DNA of 64,000 nt from Streptomyces sp. NBC_00490 (GTDB taxonomy: Bacteria; Actinomycetota; Actinomycetes; Streptomycetales; Streptomycetaceae): NCBI RefSeq assembly GCF_036013645.1, contig NZ_CP107870.1, forward strand, positions 124,001 through 188,000, given 5' to 3'. The notes beneath the pieces are model-generated. The model was not told the DNA's origin. It searched no databases and saw only the letters and a program-made list of their open reading frames with translations. Both the position numbers and the translations under genes were made by a program. This document shows positions 1 to 9,994 of the stretch, piece by piece; position 1 is the first letter of the stretch, and each line of letters begins with the position of its first letter.

Positions 1-924
1 CTCGACGATGCGGGACAGCTGTGCCAGGTCGACCTCGTAGGACTGCGAGCCCACCGCGCCGAGGACCACGGAGGCCAGCGCGCAGCCCAGTCGGGCCGCG
101 GGTTCGAGCGGTACGCCGTGGCTGACGGCGGCGAGGAATCCGGCGCGGAAGGCGTCGCCGACGCCGGTCGGGTCGGCCGTGTCGGTGTCGGGGATGGCGG
201 GGACGTCGAGCGGGGGCTGTCCGGCGCTTTCGATGCGCACCCCCTTCTCGCCCAGGGTGGTGACCCAGGTGCCGACGACCGCGAGGATCTCGCTGCGGCT
301 CCAGCCGGTGCGCTCCTTGAGCAGTGCGGCCTCGTACTCGTTGGTGAACAGCCAGGCGGCGCCGTCCACCAGGTCGCGGACCTGGTCGCCGTCCAGGCGG
401 GCCAGTTGCTGCGAGGGGTCGGCCGCGAAGGGCAGGCCGAGGGTGCGGCAGTCGGCGGTGTGGCGGAGCATCGCCGCCGGGTCGTTGGGTGAGACCAGGA
501 CGAGGCCGGGGCGGTCGGGGCCGGTGACGAGGGCGCGCAGGTCGATGTCGTGGGCCTCGGTCATGGCGCCCGCGTAGAACGCGGCGATCTGGTTGGCGTC
601 GTCGTCGGTGATGCACATGAAGCGGGCGGTCTGCCGTTCGGCGGAGATGTGCACTCCCCCGGTGTCGACGCCGTGCTCCTTCAGCCACACCGCGTACTCG
701 GCGAAGTCGGTGCCGACCGCCCCGACCAGGAGGGGAGACAGGTCGAAGCCGCCGAGCCCGTAGGCGATGTTGGCGGCGACGCCGCCGCGGCGCACCTCGA
801 GACGGTCGACGAGGAAGGAGAGCGAGATGTGGGCCAGCTGCTCGGGGAGCAGCTGGTCCGTGAACCGTCCGGGGAAGACCATCAGATGGTCGGTGGCAAT
901 GGATCCTGTCACCGCGATGCGCAC
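1..924 (-). CDS. PfkB-family kinase, adenosine/sugar kinase type (partial at left edge)
   Basis: This is a ribokinase/PfkB-fold kinase that would phosphorylate a sugar or nucleoside with ATP in the cytoplasm. It reads from a GTG (VRIAVTGSIATDH) for 308 codons off the left edge, so at most a short C-terminus is missing. Visible motifs are the glycine-rich substrate segment RRGGVAANIAYGLGG (residues 45-59) and the PfkB signature DPTGVGDAF (251-259), with Asp257 as presumed catalytic base. It lies 88 bp downstream of metK on the same strand and is probably co-transcribed with it. PfkB adenosine kinases occur with metK in SAM-recycling sets, where they remove adenosine released from S-adenosylhomocysteine. 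That role is inferred from position; a sugar kinase is the alternative. Confidence 0.85.
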   Translation of the reverse strand, partial: MRIAVTGSIATDHLMVFPGRFTDQLLPEQLAHISLSFLVDRLEVRRGGVAANIAYGLGGFDLSPLLVGAVGTDFAEYAVWLKEHGVDTGGVHISAERQTARFMCITDDDANQIAAFYAGAMTEAHDIDLRALVTGPDRPGLVLVSPNDPAAMLRHTADCRTLGLPFAADPSQQLARLDGDQVRDLVDGAAWLFTNEYEAALLKERTGWSRSEILAVVGTWVTTLGEKGVRIESAGQPPLDVPAIPDTDTADPTGVGDAFRAGFLAAVSHGVPLEPAARLGCALASVVLGAVGSQSYEVDLAQLSRIVE

Positions 925-1012
925 GGGAACTCCTTCGGTCGCTTCGGTCGCTGATCGCCGGTGTGGCACGGCGTCGGCCGCGACCGTCGGGCCCGGCCGT
1001 CAGGTGTCGGGC

Positions 1013-2221
<1,209 letters not shown>

Positions 2222-2400
2222 GGCTCTCCTGATGGTTGCGGCCCACAGCACGAAGGGCGTCAGAGACTGGGCGAGGTCACCCGTGACACAGCCCAAGATG
2301 TACGACCTCGAACGAGGAGCACTCGAAGAGCGGCGGAACCCCAGCGGAGAGGGCCGCCGCGACGGCGGTTCGGCCGTCTCGCCCGTGGTACGTCGGTGCC

Positions 2401-2427
2401 GTGGCCCCGGATCCGCTGCGGGGCCAC
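2401..2427 (-). terminator. Hairpin terminator after the condensation-like gene
   Basis: A perfect 9-bp stem (GTGGCCCCG / CGGGGCCAC) with a 9-nt loop begins 4 bp past the stop codon of the minus-strand condensation-like gene. It has no T-run, which is common in Streptomyces. It would separate that gene from metK, which starts 180 bp further on. Confidence 0.6.
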
Positions 2428-2431
2428 GGCT

Positions 2432-5400
2432 TCAGGCGTCCGCTGCGGTGGCGTCCGCGAGGGCTCGGGCGAGATCGCGGGCCCGTTCCTCCTCGTCCGC
2501 GCTCGCGCCGGCGAGCACCACGCGGGGCGGGGGGCCGCCGTCCGCGCCGATCCGCCGGGCGAGGTCGCAGGCGAGGGCACCGGCACCGGAGAAGCCGCCG
2601 AGCAGCAGCCGGCCGGTGCCGCGCGCGGCCAGGGCGGGCCGGGCGCGGTCGGCGTCGCCGGTGAGCACCAGCAGTTCCTGGGGGCCCGCATAGGTGTGGG
2701 CGAGCAGGTCGTAGCAGGCCGCGGGGGCGCCCGGCGGCGGGACCAGACAGATGGTGCCCGCCTGCTCCTGTCCCGCCGTGCGCAGGGTGAGCAGCGGCTC
2801 GTCGCCCCCCTCCCCCGAGACCTCGGCCATCTGCGGTACGGCCCGGCCCTCCAGCAGCTTCACGGCGGCCGCGACGGTGGTGGACTCGCCTGCCCACAAG
2901 GGGAGTTCGCGCAGCAGCAGGGCGCTTTGCATCAGCAGTTCGGCTGCCGCCTCGTCGTCGAGGACATCACGGTCGTGGACCCCTGTCAGGACCAGTCCGC
3001 CCGCGCTGTCGTGGTGGGCGAGCAGTCCGATGGGCAGGACCGAGCGGGCGGGTACGGTGCCCTGGAACTCGGCCCGGATGCCCTGTGCGGCGAGTTCGCC
3101 CTCCAGCCCTTCCACCGGGTGCGGCGGATCCTCGAAGACGATGACGGTGGCGGCGGGGTCGGTGTCCGCGCCGCTCTGGCCCGGGGTCCGGATCCAGTCG
3201 GCCGGCACCCATTCGTAGGCGGCCATGTCCAGGGCGTGGTCGCGCAGTTGCCGCATCAGGTTCGGCAGGGTCCCGGCCGGGTCCACCTCGACGGACATCG
3301 GCAGCGCGTTGCGCAGCGGTCCCAGCATCCGGGCGACGCCGTCGAGGGGGATGCCACGGCCCGGGGCGGTGACCGCGAAACAGACGGGGGCCGGTCCCGC
3401 GGCGCCGGAGGCACGGTGGATGAGCATCGCCCAGACGGCCTGGAGCACGCTGCTCTCGGCGATGCCCCACATGCCGGCCCAGCGCGCGAGACGGATGGTT
3501 TCTGCAGAGTCGAGGCGCAGCCGGGAGCGGCCCACCCCGGTCAGACCGGTGGCCCCGCCGGGCCGGGCCGGCCGGGAGGCCGCGTCGGCGGGCGGTACGG
3601 AACGCCCCCAGAACCCCCGTACCGGCTCCAGGTCCTGGGCGGCGATCCAGGCGGTGTAGTCCCGCAGGTCGGGCCGGCGTTCGCCGCCGGGCAGGGAGCC
3701 GCCCGCGAGATAGGCCCGGTGGAACTCGCGCAGCATGATGTGCGCGCTCCAGGTGTCGAGCAGGGCCCGGTGATAGGTGAGCACGATCCGGGTGGGTGAG
3801 CCGGCGCCCTCGAGGGGGCTGCCCTCCGACCCCAGCAGGGTCAGGCGCAGCGGTCCGGGGCAGCGCAGGTCGAAGCCGCGCAGCCGGTCGCGCTCCAGCA
3901 GGGCGGACAGCTCGGTGTCTTCGCCGCGCCGGACCCGGACGGTGATCTCCGGAGTGACCCGGCTGTGCACCATGAGCTGCGGTTCGGGGCCGCCGGTGAA
4001 GGCGGTGCGCAGCACCGTCTCGCAGTCGAAGACCGACTGCCATGCGGAGGTGAAGCGTTCGACGTCGAGCGGGCCGTGCCAGACCCACACGAGCTGCTCG
4101 ACGTGCCGGCCGGTGCCGGGCTGTGCGTCACTGGCCTTGTACAGCGCCGACTGCTGAGGGGTGGCCCGGAAGACGGACGGGATGGGGGCGGTGGCCGCGC
4201 CGGCCAGTTCCCCGAGCACCTCGCGCAGCAGGTCGGCGAGGGCGGCCACGGAGGTGTCGGTGATGCCTTGGGCCGGGTCGGGCACCCAGTCGAGGCCGAG
4301 GCGCAGGCTGCCGCCGACGGTCTGGACGCGCACGTCGAGACGGTGCGTGGGCCGGCTGGGCGCGCTGCCGGGCACGGGCCGGGCGGAGCCGGGCAGCAGC
4401 TCGTCCGGGCCGTGCAGGGTCAGACAGGCCGGGGCGGGCGTCAGTTCGCGCAGAGCGTCGCGCAGCAGCGGGTCGGGACTCCACTCCCGGCAGGCCCCGA
4501 ATCCGGCGCCGCCCGCGGCCTGCCCGGCGCCCGCCGCCAACGGGCCTGCCACAGCGGCCAGTTGCCCGAGAGGGTCCAGGCCGGGGTCGAGGGTGAGATG
4601 GACCGGGTGCACATCGGTGAGCCGGCCCACGTGGCGCCGTAGGCCCGGATGGCCCGCCCTGGGGTCGCTGCGCACGTCGAAGCCGACCTCGTCGACGCGC
4701 TGCCAGCGGGCCAGGGCAAGGGCGAAGGCGCCGGTCAGCACCTGCCCGGCGGTCAGCGCGAGACGTCGGGCCAGGCCCTTGGTGATCCGCTCGGTCAGGT
4801 CCTCGTCCACGGCGATGTCGATGTGCCGTTCCTGTCGCGGCCCGCTGCCCCACCCCGTCGCCGGGGCGGTGTCGGTGGTGTCGCCGGACCGGGGCACCGC
4901 GGCGGAGCTGCGCGCGCCGAGCGTGCGGGCCCGTCGGTCGGCGACGAGGGCCCAGTGGCGGACCTCGTCGGGGTCGCCGGCCAGTTCCCGCAGTTCGCCG
5001 GCCCAGTCGGTCAGCGGGTCGGGCACGCGCCGCGGGCGTACGGGGACCCGGGCCGTGGCCGTCCCGAGGGCGGCGGTCAGGTCGTCCAGCAGGATCCGCC
5101 AGGACGCGGCGTCCACGGCGAGCTGATGGACGATCACGGCGAGCCGGTCGGCGCGCGCTCCTGCCGTACGGCGGTCCCGGGCGAGCAGGGCCCGCAGCTG
5201 GACGCCGGTGTCCGCGTCGAGGGTGCGGCCGATCGAGGCGACGTCCGCGGCGAAGCCGGCCTCGTCGGTGAACTCCCCTTCCGTCAACGGGTCCTGGCCG
5301 TCCGAGGCCGCCGCCGGCCCGGTCAGCCGGCCGCCCGTCGTGTCGAGGCGGGAGCGCAGTGAGGGGTGGGCGGCCAGGACGCTGCGCAGCGCCGCCCGCA

Positions 5401-5797
5401 CCGTGCCCGCGTCCAGCGAGGCGGCGGGCTCGATGAACACCGCCTCATAGCGGTGCCGTGCGGGACGGGTGAGGACCGCGCACTGGGCGGGCACCAGCGG
5501 TCGGTCGACCACGAGCGGCTCGGTGAGGAGATCGGCGATACGGCCCACCACGGACGCCGCGATCGCGCCGTCCCGCTGGATGAAGCGGAGCGTGTGATGG
5601 TCGGGGCCGTGCCGCAGCAGCCGGTGCTGCCACCCTGGCCGGCCCGGGTCACCGGAGGCGAGCTCGCCCAGGACGTCTTCCAGTACGGCGGGGTCCAGCG
5701 GACCGCGCAGTTCGAGGTCCCACGGGGCCGTGTGCGGAGGGGGCCCGGGGTCGACGACCACGGAGATCGCCGCGTCGGAGGAACGGGAAACAGTCAT
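2432..5797 (-). CDS. Tandem condensation-like protein with truncated thioesterase tail
   Basis: The 1121-residue protein is built from NRPS-type parts but has no adenylation or carrier domain. Residues about 100-540 resemble a condensation/epimerization domain with HQLAVDAASW (224-233). Residues about 545-985 are a second one with YHRALLDTWS (675-684). In both, the second (catalytic) His of HHxxxDG is replaced, by Gln225 and Arg677. Residues 1013-1121 resemble the start of a thioesterase (LVPPPGAPAACYDLL, GGFSGAG) but stop before the triad Asp and His. The ATG at 5797 is the best start although its ribosome site is weak; the frame is open to 6067. It is the last gene of the local minus-strand group. 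It may be a catalytically altered acyl/amide-forming or scaffolding protein; the function is not established. Confidence 0.75.
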   Translation of the reverse strand: MTVSRSSDAAISVVVDPGPPPHTAPWDLELRGPLDPAVLEDVLGELASGDPGRPGWQHRLLRHGPDHHTLRFIQRDGAIAASVVGRIADLLTEPLVVDRPLVPAQCAVLTRPARHRYEAVFIEPAASLDAGTVRAALRSVLAAHPSLRSRLDTTGGRLTGPAAASDGQDPLTEGEFTDEAGFAADVASIGRTLDADTGVQLRALLARDRRTAGARADRLAVIVHQLAVDAASWRILLDDLTAALGTATARVPVRPRRVPDPLTDWAGELRELAGDPDEVRHWALVADRRARTLGARSSAAVPRSGDTTDTAPATGWGSGPRQERHIDIAVDEDLTERITKGLARRLALTAGQVLTGAFALALARWQRVDEVGFDVRSDPRAGHPGLRRHVGRLTDVHPVHLTLDPGLDPLGQLAAVAGPLAAGAGQAAGGAGFGACREWSPDPLLRDALRELTPAPACLTLHGPDELLPGSARPVPGSAPSRPTHRLDVRVQTVGGSLRLGLDWVPDPAQGITDTSVAALADLLREVLGELAGAATAPIPSVFRATPQQSALYKASDAQPGTGRHVEQLVWVWHGPLDVERFTSAWQSVFDCETVLRTAFTGGPEPQLMVHSRVTPEITVRVRRGEDTELSALLERDRLRGFDLRCPGPLRLTLLGSEGSPLEGAGSPTRIVLTYHRALLDTWSAHIMLREFHRAYLAGGSLPGGERRPDLRDYTAWIAAQDLEPVRGFWGRSVPPADAASRPARPGGATGLTGVGRSRLRLDSAETIRLARWAGMWGIAESSVLQAVWAMLIHRASGAAGPAPVCFAVTAPGRGIPLDGVARMLGPLRNALPMSVEVDPAGTLPNLMRQLRDHALDMAAYEWVPADWIRTPGQSGADTDPAATVIVFEDPPHPVEGLEGELAAQGIRAEFQGTVPARSVLPIGLLAHHDSAGGLVLTGVHDRDVLDDEAAAELLMQSALLLRELPLWAGESTTVAAAVKLLEGRAVPQMAEVSGEGGDEPLLTLRTAGQEQAGTICLVPPPGAPAACYDLLAHTYAGPQELLVLTGDADRARPALAARGTGRLLLGGFSGAGALACDLARRIGADGGPPPRVVLAGASADEEERARDLARALADATAADA

Positions 5798-6306
5798 GCG
5801 TGTCCGGGGACGTGCGGTCCGCTGCGACCGGCGCGGTCCCCTCCCTCCTCTCCTCTGTAGGCGCTGGTTGAGCTGCGACGCCCGGCCCCTGCGGGGATCG
5901 TGCCGCTGGTCCGATGGGCAAGGTGCCCAGTCCGGCCCTGAAGGCGTGGTGGACGGTACGCGCCCGGTTGCGCCGTACTGGGCCGTGGCGAAGACAGGGG
6001 AGCGCCTGAGGACGGGTGGTCGACAGTGCGGACGGCCCGCGCGCGGGCCCGGTGGGGCCCAGGCCAAAAGGGTGGCTGCGGCGCAGGCGACGGGAGGCGG
6101 GGCACACGGGGACGTTGCCGCGCTGCCTCACTTCCATGACGCCTCCTGGTCAGCAGATATCCACCACACTCCGACTCTGCACGCTAACGGCAGCACCAGG
6201 TCCCCGTCCGATTTCCCAAGCGGGTGTGCAGCGGTGCCCAAGCCCGCCAGGGGCCATCCATGAGCGGCCCGTCCGCCTGCCTCGTCCGCCCCGGACGGTG
6301 CCGCCG
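5798..6306. other. Intergenic, 509 bp, no gene recognised
   Basis: This lies between the aromatase/cyclase stop and the condensation-like gene start, both minus strand. Open frames here have Arg/Pro-rich chance composition and no ribosome site. No SARP-type repeat or ARE was seen. It presumably holds the promoter or leader of the condensation-like gene. Confidence 0.5.
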
Positions 6307-7260
6307 TCACAGCATGCGGACGGCGGTCTCCGCATGCTGCTTGGCATGGGCAAGCAGTACCCGGCTGTTGCGGCCGATCGCCTCGCGCACATGCCGGCGG
6401 GCGTGTTCCAGGTTCGCGTGCTCGCCCAGTTCGGCGGCGATGTTCTCCTCGCGCAGGACGACGGTGTGCTGCGCGATGACGGTCACGCCCCGCTCCTCGG
6501 GGACGACGGACCATTCGCCGGTGTGCGCCTGAAGCAGGGCGGGGGTCGTGGTCTGCTTGTGGATGATGCGCTCGGCGTGCGGGAAGCAGATCCGCACCGA
6601 GTCGGTGGTGTGGGTGCCGTACTCGGTCAGCGTCTCCATGGTCACGCGCTGCACGCCGGGCTCGTCCTCGGTGAGGTCGACCCGGGTGACGTGCGGCACC
6701 ATGTCCGGCCAGTCCCCGGCCCGGTACAGGAAGTCGTAGACCAGTTCGGCCGGGCCGTTGACGTGTACCGACTCCTCGAAGGTCAGGACCAGTTCGTCCA
6801 GGCGCTCCCAGCGCTCGGCGACCGCCTTCAGGCCGGCGAGCTGGCTGCGGCTGTGCCCGTCGGCGGCCCGCTCGGCCCAGGCCAGGTCGGCGGGCAGGTC
6901 GTCGACGACACTGAAGTCGTACAGCAGCTCGAGCTCACTGCTGTGCGGTCCTTCGGGGCGCACGTTCACGATGCCGCCCAGCGCGCTCAACGGAGACGCG
7001 GGCAGCTCCTGGCGGAACTCCACCCGGCGGTTCACCGGGTCCAGGTGCCGCCATGAGGTCCATGACTTCAGCTGGCCGTCCATGAAACACCAGGTGCGCA
7101 GCCGCTCCCGTTCGCCGTCGAACTCCAGGCGTTCCACATGAACGCTGGGGGAGAAATAGAGCGGCCAGTTCACCGCGTCGGCGAAGAGGGCGTAGACCAC
7201 ACCGGCGGGTGCGGACACATGGACCTTGTGCGTCGTTTTCTCCGCAAGCTCAACAGACAT
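6307..7260 (-). CDS. Two-domain SRPBCC polyketide aromatase/cyclase
   Basis: The 317-residue protein has two START/SRPBCC (polyketide cyclase) halves, roughly residues 8-150 and 160-310. Each opens with the typical VxxxAPAGVVYALFAD or VNGPAELVYDFLYRAGDWP pattern and ends in a long amphipathic helix. Such didomain proteins (ActVII/ZhuI-like) bind poly-beta-ketone chains and set the first-ring cyclization and aromatization in type II PKS pathways. The ATG start has GGAGAGG 9 bp upstream. The gene lies 193 bp downstream of the thioesterase gene on the same strand. No ketosynthase/CLF pair is in the window, so its substrate enzyme must be encoded elsewhere. Confidence 0.88.
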   Translation of the reverse strand: MSVELAEKTTHKVHVSAPAGVVYALFADAVNWPLYFSPSVHVERLEFDGERERLRTWCFMDGQLKSWTSWRHLDPVNRRVEFRQELPASPLSALGGIVNVRPEGPHSSELELLYDFSVVDDLPADLAWAERAADGHSRSQLAGLKAVAERWERLDELVLTFEESVHVNGPAELVYDFLYRAGDWPDMVPHVTRVDLTEDEPGVQRVTMETLTEYGTHTTDSVRICFPHAERIIHKQTTTPALLQAHTGEWSVVPEERGVTVIAQHTVVLREENIAAELGEHANLEHARRHVREAIGRNSRVLLAHAKQHAETAVRML

Positions 7261-7453
7261 CTGAACACCTCTCCTACATTGCGCCGACGGCTACGCGAAC
7301 AGAATTCAGACGGTCGGATGAAAACCGCTGAAGAACGAGCGGAAAGCAGATCGAATAACGCTGGTCCCGTCAGCCGTCGACTACCGCGTCGCACAAGGAT
7401 TCAGGGGCGTGGGGGCACTCGCGTGCCCGCACCGGGTGAGCGAGGGTGCGGAT

Positions 7454-8203
7454 TCATCCGACGGGCACGCTCTCCCGGGCGAGGCGGCCGGTGACGCGGC
7501 CGGCCCGGCCCAGGAGTCTGGGCAGTTCACGGCCTCGTCCGAAGAAGTGGTGGCCGGGGACGGTACGCAGCCAGGTGGGCCCTTGGGTCCACTGCCGCCA
7601 GCCGTCGGCGATCGTGGGCGGCGCCAGCGGGTTCTCCCGCGACGCGACCACGAGTACGGGGGTGGTGAGCGGCCCCGCGGCCGAGGGCTTGCGGGCCGCC
7701 TCCTCCAGGGCCTGGGCGAGTTCCAGGTCGGCGCGGAGCACCGGCAGCATGGCCCGCAGCCAGATCCCTTCGTCGCTCTGCGCCGGCACGGCGCCCTTGC
7801 CGCCCAGGACATGCAGCAGTTCGGCGTCCGTCGCCCCACGGGCGTCCGGCAGTTCGGAGGGGGTGTCGGGTGGCGGGCAGGCGCCGACGGCGAGAAGTGC
7901 GGGGCCGGGCAGACCGGCCTCGTGCAGGGCGCGCGTCACGGTGAAGGCGACCATGGCACCGAGACCGTGCCCGTAGAGGACGTACGGCTCGGGGTGCGGG
8001 TCGGCGAACAAGGGCAGCACATCGGCGAGCAGCGCCTCATGGGTGGTCACCCGCGGTTCGGAGCGCCGCCGTTCGCCGCCCGGCAGGGGGACCGGGAGCA
8101 CCTCGACCCCGGGGCCGGTGCTGGCGGCCCAGTGATCGAAGACCGAGAGGCCCCCCTCGGAGTGCGCGAAACAGTGCAGTCGCACCGACGGTCCGTCCGA
8201 CAT
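7454..8203 (-). CDS. Type II thioesterase-like protein lacking the catalytic serine
   Basis: The 249-residue alpha/beta-hydrolase fold protein has the length and layout of editing (type II) thioesterases. It carries an N-terminal CFAHSEGG in place of FPHAGGS, a nucleophile elbow YGHGLGAM (77-84) and the C-terminal catalytic-His motif GHHFF. The elbow codon at residue 80 is GGT (Gly), where family members have Ser, so ordinary hydrolysis is doubtful. The start at 8203 is fixed by GAGAGGAGG just upstream. A SARP-type repeat box lies about 65 bp upstream, so it is probably activated by one of the neighbouring SARPs. It could be non-catalytic or use another nucleophile. Confidence 0.85.
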   Translation of the reverse strand: MSDGPSVRLHCFAHSEGGLSVFDHWAASTGPGVEVLPVPLPGGERRRSEPRVTTHEALLADVLPLFADPHPEPYVLYGHGLGAMVAFTVTRALHEAGLPGPALLAVGACPPPDTPSELPDARGATDAELLHVLGGKGAVPAQSDEGIWLRAMLPVLRADLELAQALEEAARKPSAAGPLTTPVLVVASRENPLAPPTIADGWRQWTQGPTWLRTVPGHHFFGRGRELPRLLGRAGRVTGRLARESVPVG

Positions 8204-8267
8204 GGCATCCTCCTCTCCCGCCGCCCCTGGACACACGGGGGCGGGGTTCGAGAATCGCCGGACGACC

Positions 8268-8289
8268 TCAAAGACCGCTTGAGAGCGGG
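8268..8289 (-). promoter_or_regulatory. SARP-type direct-repeat box upstream of the thioesterase gene
   Basis: Two heptamers, TCAAAGA and TTGAGAG, start exactly 11 bp apart and are each followed by a C/G-rich tetramer. A weaker third match (TTCGAGA) lies about 21 bp further upstream. SARP activators are known to bind TCAAG/TCGAG-like heptamers on this 11-bp helical period near -35 regions. The box is about 65 bp from the thioesterase start codon. Confidence 0.55.
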
Positions 8290-8615
8290 CGGAGGATTGC
8301 TTCCACCGGCTCGGCCGTACGGCCGAAGGGTGTGATCATGGAGAAGACTTCCCGTGCGGTGAGTTCGCGGAGCGGTCCGCCAGACGCGTTGCCGCAACCG
8401 CGTACGGTCCAGCGAACTCGGGCCCGCCCGCTGCACTCCCCACACCGCGTCGAGGCCGCGTTCCACCCGGCCACGGCCGATCCGACGGCCCGCCGATCCG
8501 ACGGCGGGGCCTCTTCCGGCACCACCCGGCACCGCGGGGTCAGGCGCGGTCCCGGGACGGGACAGTGGTGGAAAACGACCTCTGAGTACGACTCGAGCCC
8601 CCGCTCCGGCCGGCC

Positions 8616-9437
8616 TCAGGCGGCGTAGAGATCGAAGGTCGAGCTGCGCCGGATACCGGCGGACACGTCCAGTTGCGGGTCGACGGCCAGCATCGCCTGG
8701 TGCAGCCGCTGCACCTGCGGTGAAGGCTCGACGCCCAGCTCCTCGATGAGCCGGATGCGCAGCTTGCGGTAGACGGACAGGGCCGATGCCTGCCGCCCCG
8801 ACCGGTACAGCGCCACCATGGCCTGCGAGTGCAGACCCTCGTGCTGCGGGTAGCGCGCCGTCAGTTCGGCGAGCTCCGCGATGAGTTCGGAGTGCCTGCC
8901 GAGCCGCAGATCGGCGTCGATACGCCGCTCGACGGTGCCGAGTCGGCTCTCCTCCAGGCGCATGACCTCGATGCCGAGAATCGGCCCGACCCGTACGTCG
9001 ACCAGTGCGGGACCGCGCCACAGTTCCAGCGCCTTGCGGAAACAATTGGCCGAAGTCTCGTCGTCCCCGGACTCGAACGCCGCCCGCCCTTCGGTGACCA
9101 TGCGTTCGTACTCGTGGACGTCGACGCTCTCGGGCGATATCTGCAGCAGATACCCCCCGTGCCGGGTGGCCAGCACCTCCTTGGCCGCGCCGGGGACATC
9201 GGGTCCCATCGCGGTGCCCAGGCGCCGGCGCAGCTGCAGGATGTAGGTCTGCAGGGTGGTGAGCGCGCTCTGCGGTGGTTCGGTCCCCCATATCTCTTCC
9301 ATGAGCATGGGGACAGGCATCACCCGTCCGGGGTAGAGAGCGAGCAGGGAAAGAATCTGCCGCGGCTTACCGGCCGTCGGGACAATCGACCCCCCGTTGA
9401 CCTCGGCACTCAACGGACCCAGAACTTGAATCTTCAC
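8616..9437 (-). CDS. SARP-family transcriptional activator (small form)
   Basis: The 273-residue SARP has an OmpR-type winged-helix DNA-binding domain at residues 1-95 (MKIQVLGPLSAEVNGG; ALTTLQTYILQLRRRLG) and a bacterial transcriptional activation (BTAD) domain at about 100-245. It ends there, without ATPase or TPR parts. SARPs switch on antibiotic genes by binding 11-bp-spaced heptamers and recruiting RNA polymerase. The start is GTG, with GGAGG 9 bp upstream. A three-repeat SARP box sits 92 bp upstream of its own start, which suggests autoregulation or control by the SARP 0.5 kb away. It shares its architecture with that neighbour but is clearly divergent. Confidence 0.95.
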   Translation of the reverse strand: MKIQVLGPLSAEVNGGSIVPTAGKPRQILSLLALYPGRVMPVPMLMEEIWGTEPPQSALTTLQTYILQLRRRLGTAMGPDVPGAAKEVLATRHGGYLLQISPESVDVHEYERMVTEGRAAFESGDDETSANCFRKALELWRGPALVDVRVGPILGIEVMRLEESRLGTVERRIDADLRLGRHSELIAELAELTARYPQHEGLHSQAMVALYRSGRQASALSVYRKLRIRLIEELGVEPSPQVQRLHQAMLAVDPQLDVSAGIRRSSTFDLYAA

Positions 9438-9994
9438 TGCTTTCCTCCGTACCTCGTCGAGTTCCTCTCGTGGCTGAATTCCGTCACCGTCAGCACACTA
9501 GCCGGATTCGCGCCACACCCGACTTTCCTCAACCGGAGCTTGAGGGTGTTTCAACTGAAGGCCACGGTCCGGAAATTGATCCACTCAAGGGCATGTAAAC
9601 GACGACTGGAAGTAGGCGTGCCCGCATTATCACGGAACGGTCCGCCGGGTTACCTTTTCCATTGAATTCCGTTGCCGAGAACCCGAATTGCGGAACGCAC
9701 GGCACCGTTTCGACGAAGGGGCCGTTTCGGCCCGATGCCGCCCCTCCCCCGGCATGGGGCCGCAGGCGTTCGGGCGAGGAAGCCGCGTCTCAGCGGCACG
9801 GGGACGTCCGCGCGCGGACGAGAGGTGCGACGGACCCGGTGGGCGTCACGGGCGTCAGGAGAACATGCGTCGCGGCATCAGCCGGACAAGGGGGCAGGCC
9901 TGGCCCGGCGTTCGGGCCCGCACATGCCGCTTCCCAAGGCGTCGGCGAACCGGACGGACCGGCCGCGCGAAGACCCTGGGAAGAGGGATGGCAC
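9438..9994. other. Intergenic, 557 bp, promoter region of the first SARP
   Basis: This separates two SARP genes on the minus strand. Apart from the SARP-type box at 9529-9561 nothing is recognised. The open frames here lack ribosome sites and plausible composition, although the stretch is long enough to have held another small gene. Confidence 0.5.
9529..9561 (-). promoter_or_regulatory. Three-repeat SARP-type box upstream of the first SARP
   Basis: Three heptamers, TCAACCG, TTGAGGG and TCAACTG, start at 9529, 9540 and 9551, exactly 11 bp apart. The spacing and TCAA/TTGA cores match SARP binding sites. The box lies 92 bp upstream of the GTG of the minus-strand SARP. Confidence 0.6.

Noticed and set aside
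5798-6067. Longer N-terminus for the condensation-like protein
   Set aside because: The added 90 residues are Arg/Pro-rich without domain character or ribosome site.
7290-7360. Possible SARP box upstream of the aromatase/cyclase gene
   Set aside because: TTCAGAC, ATGAAAA and CTGAAGA are roughly 11 bp apart but lack the TCAA/TTGA core; too weak to list.
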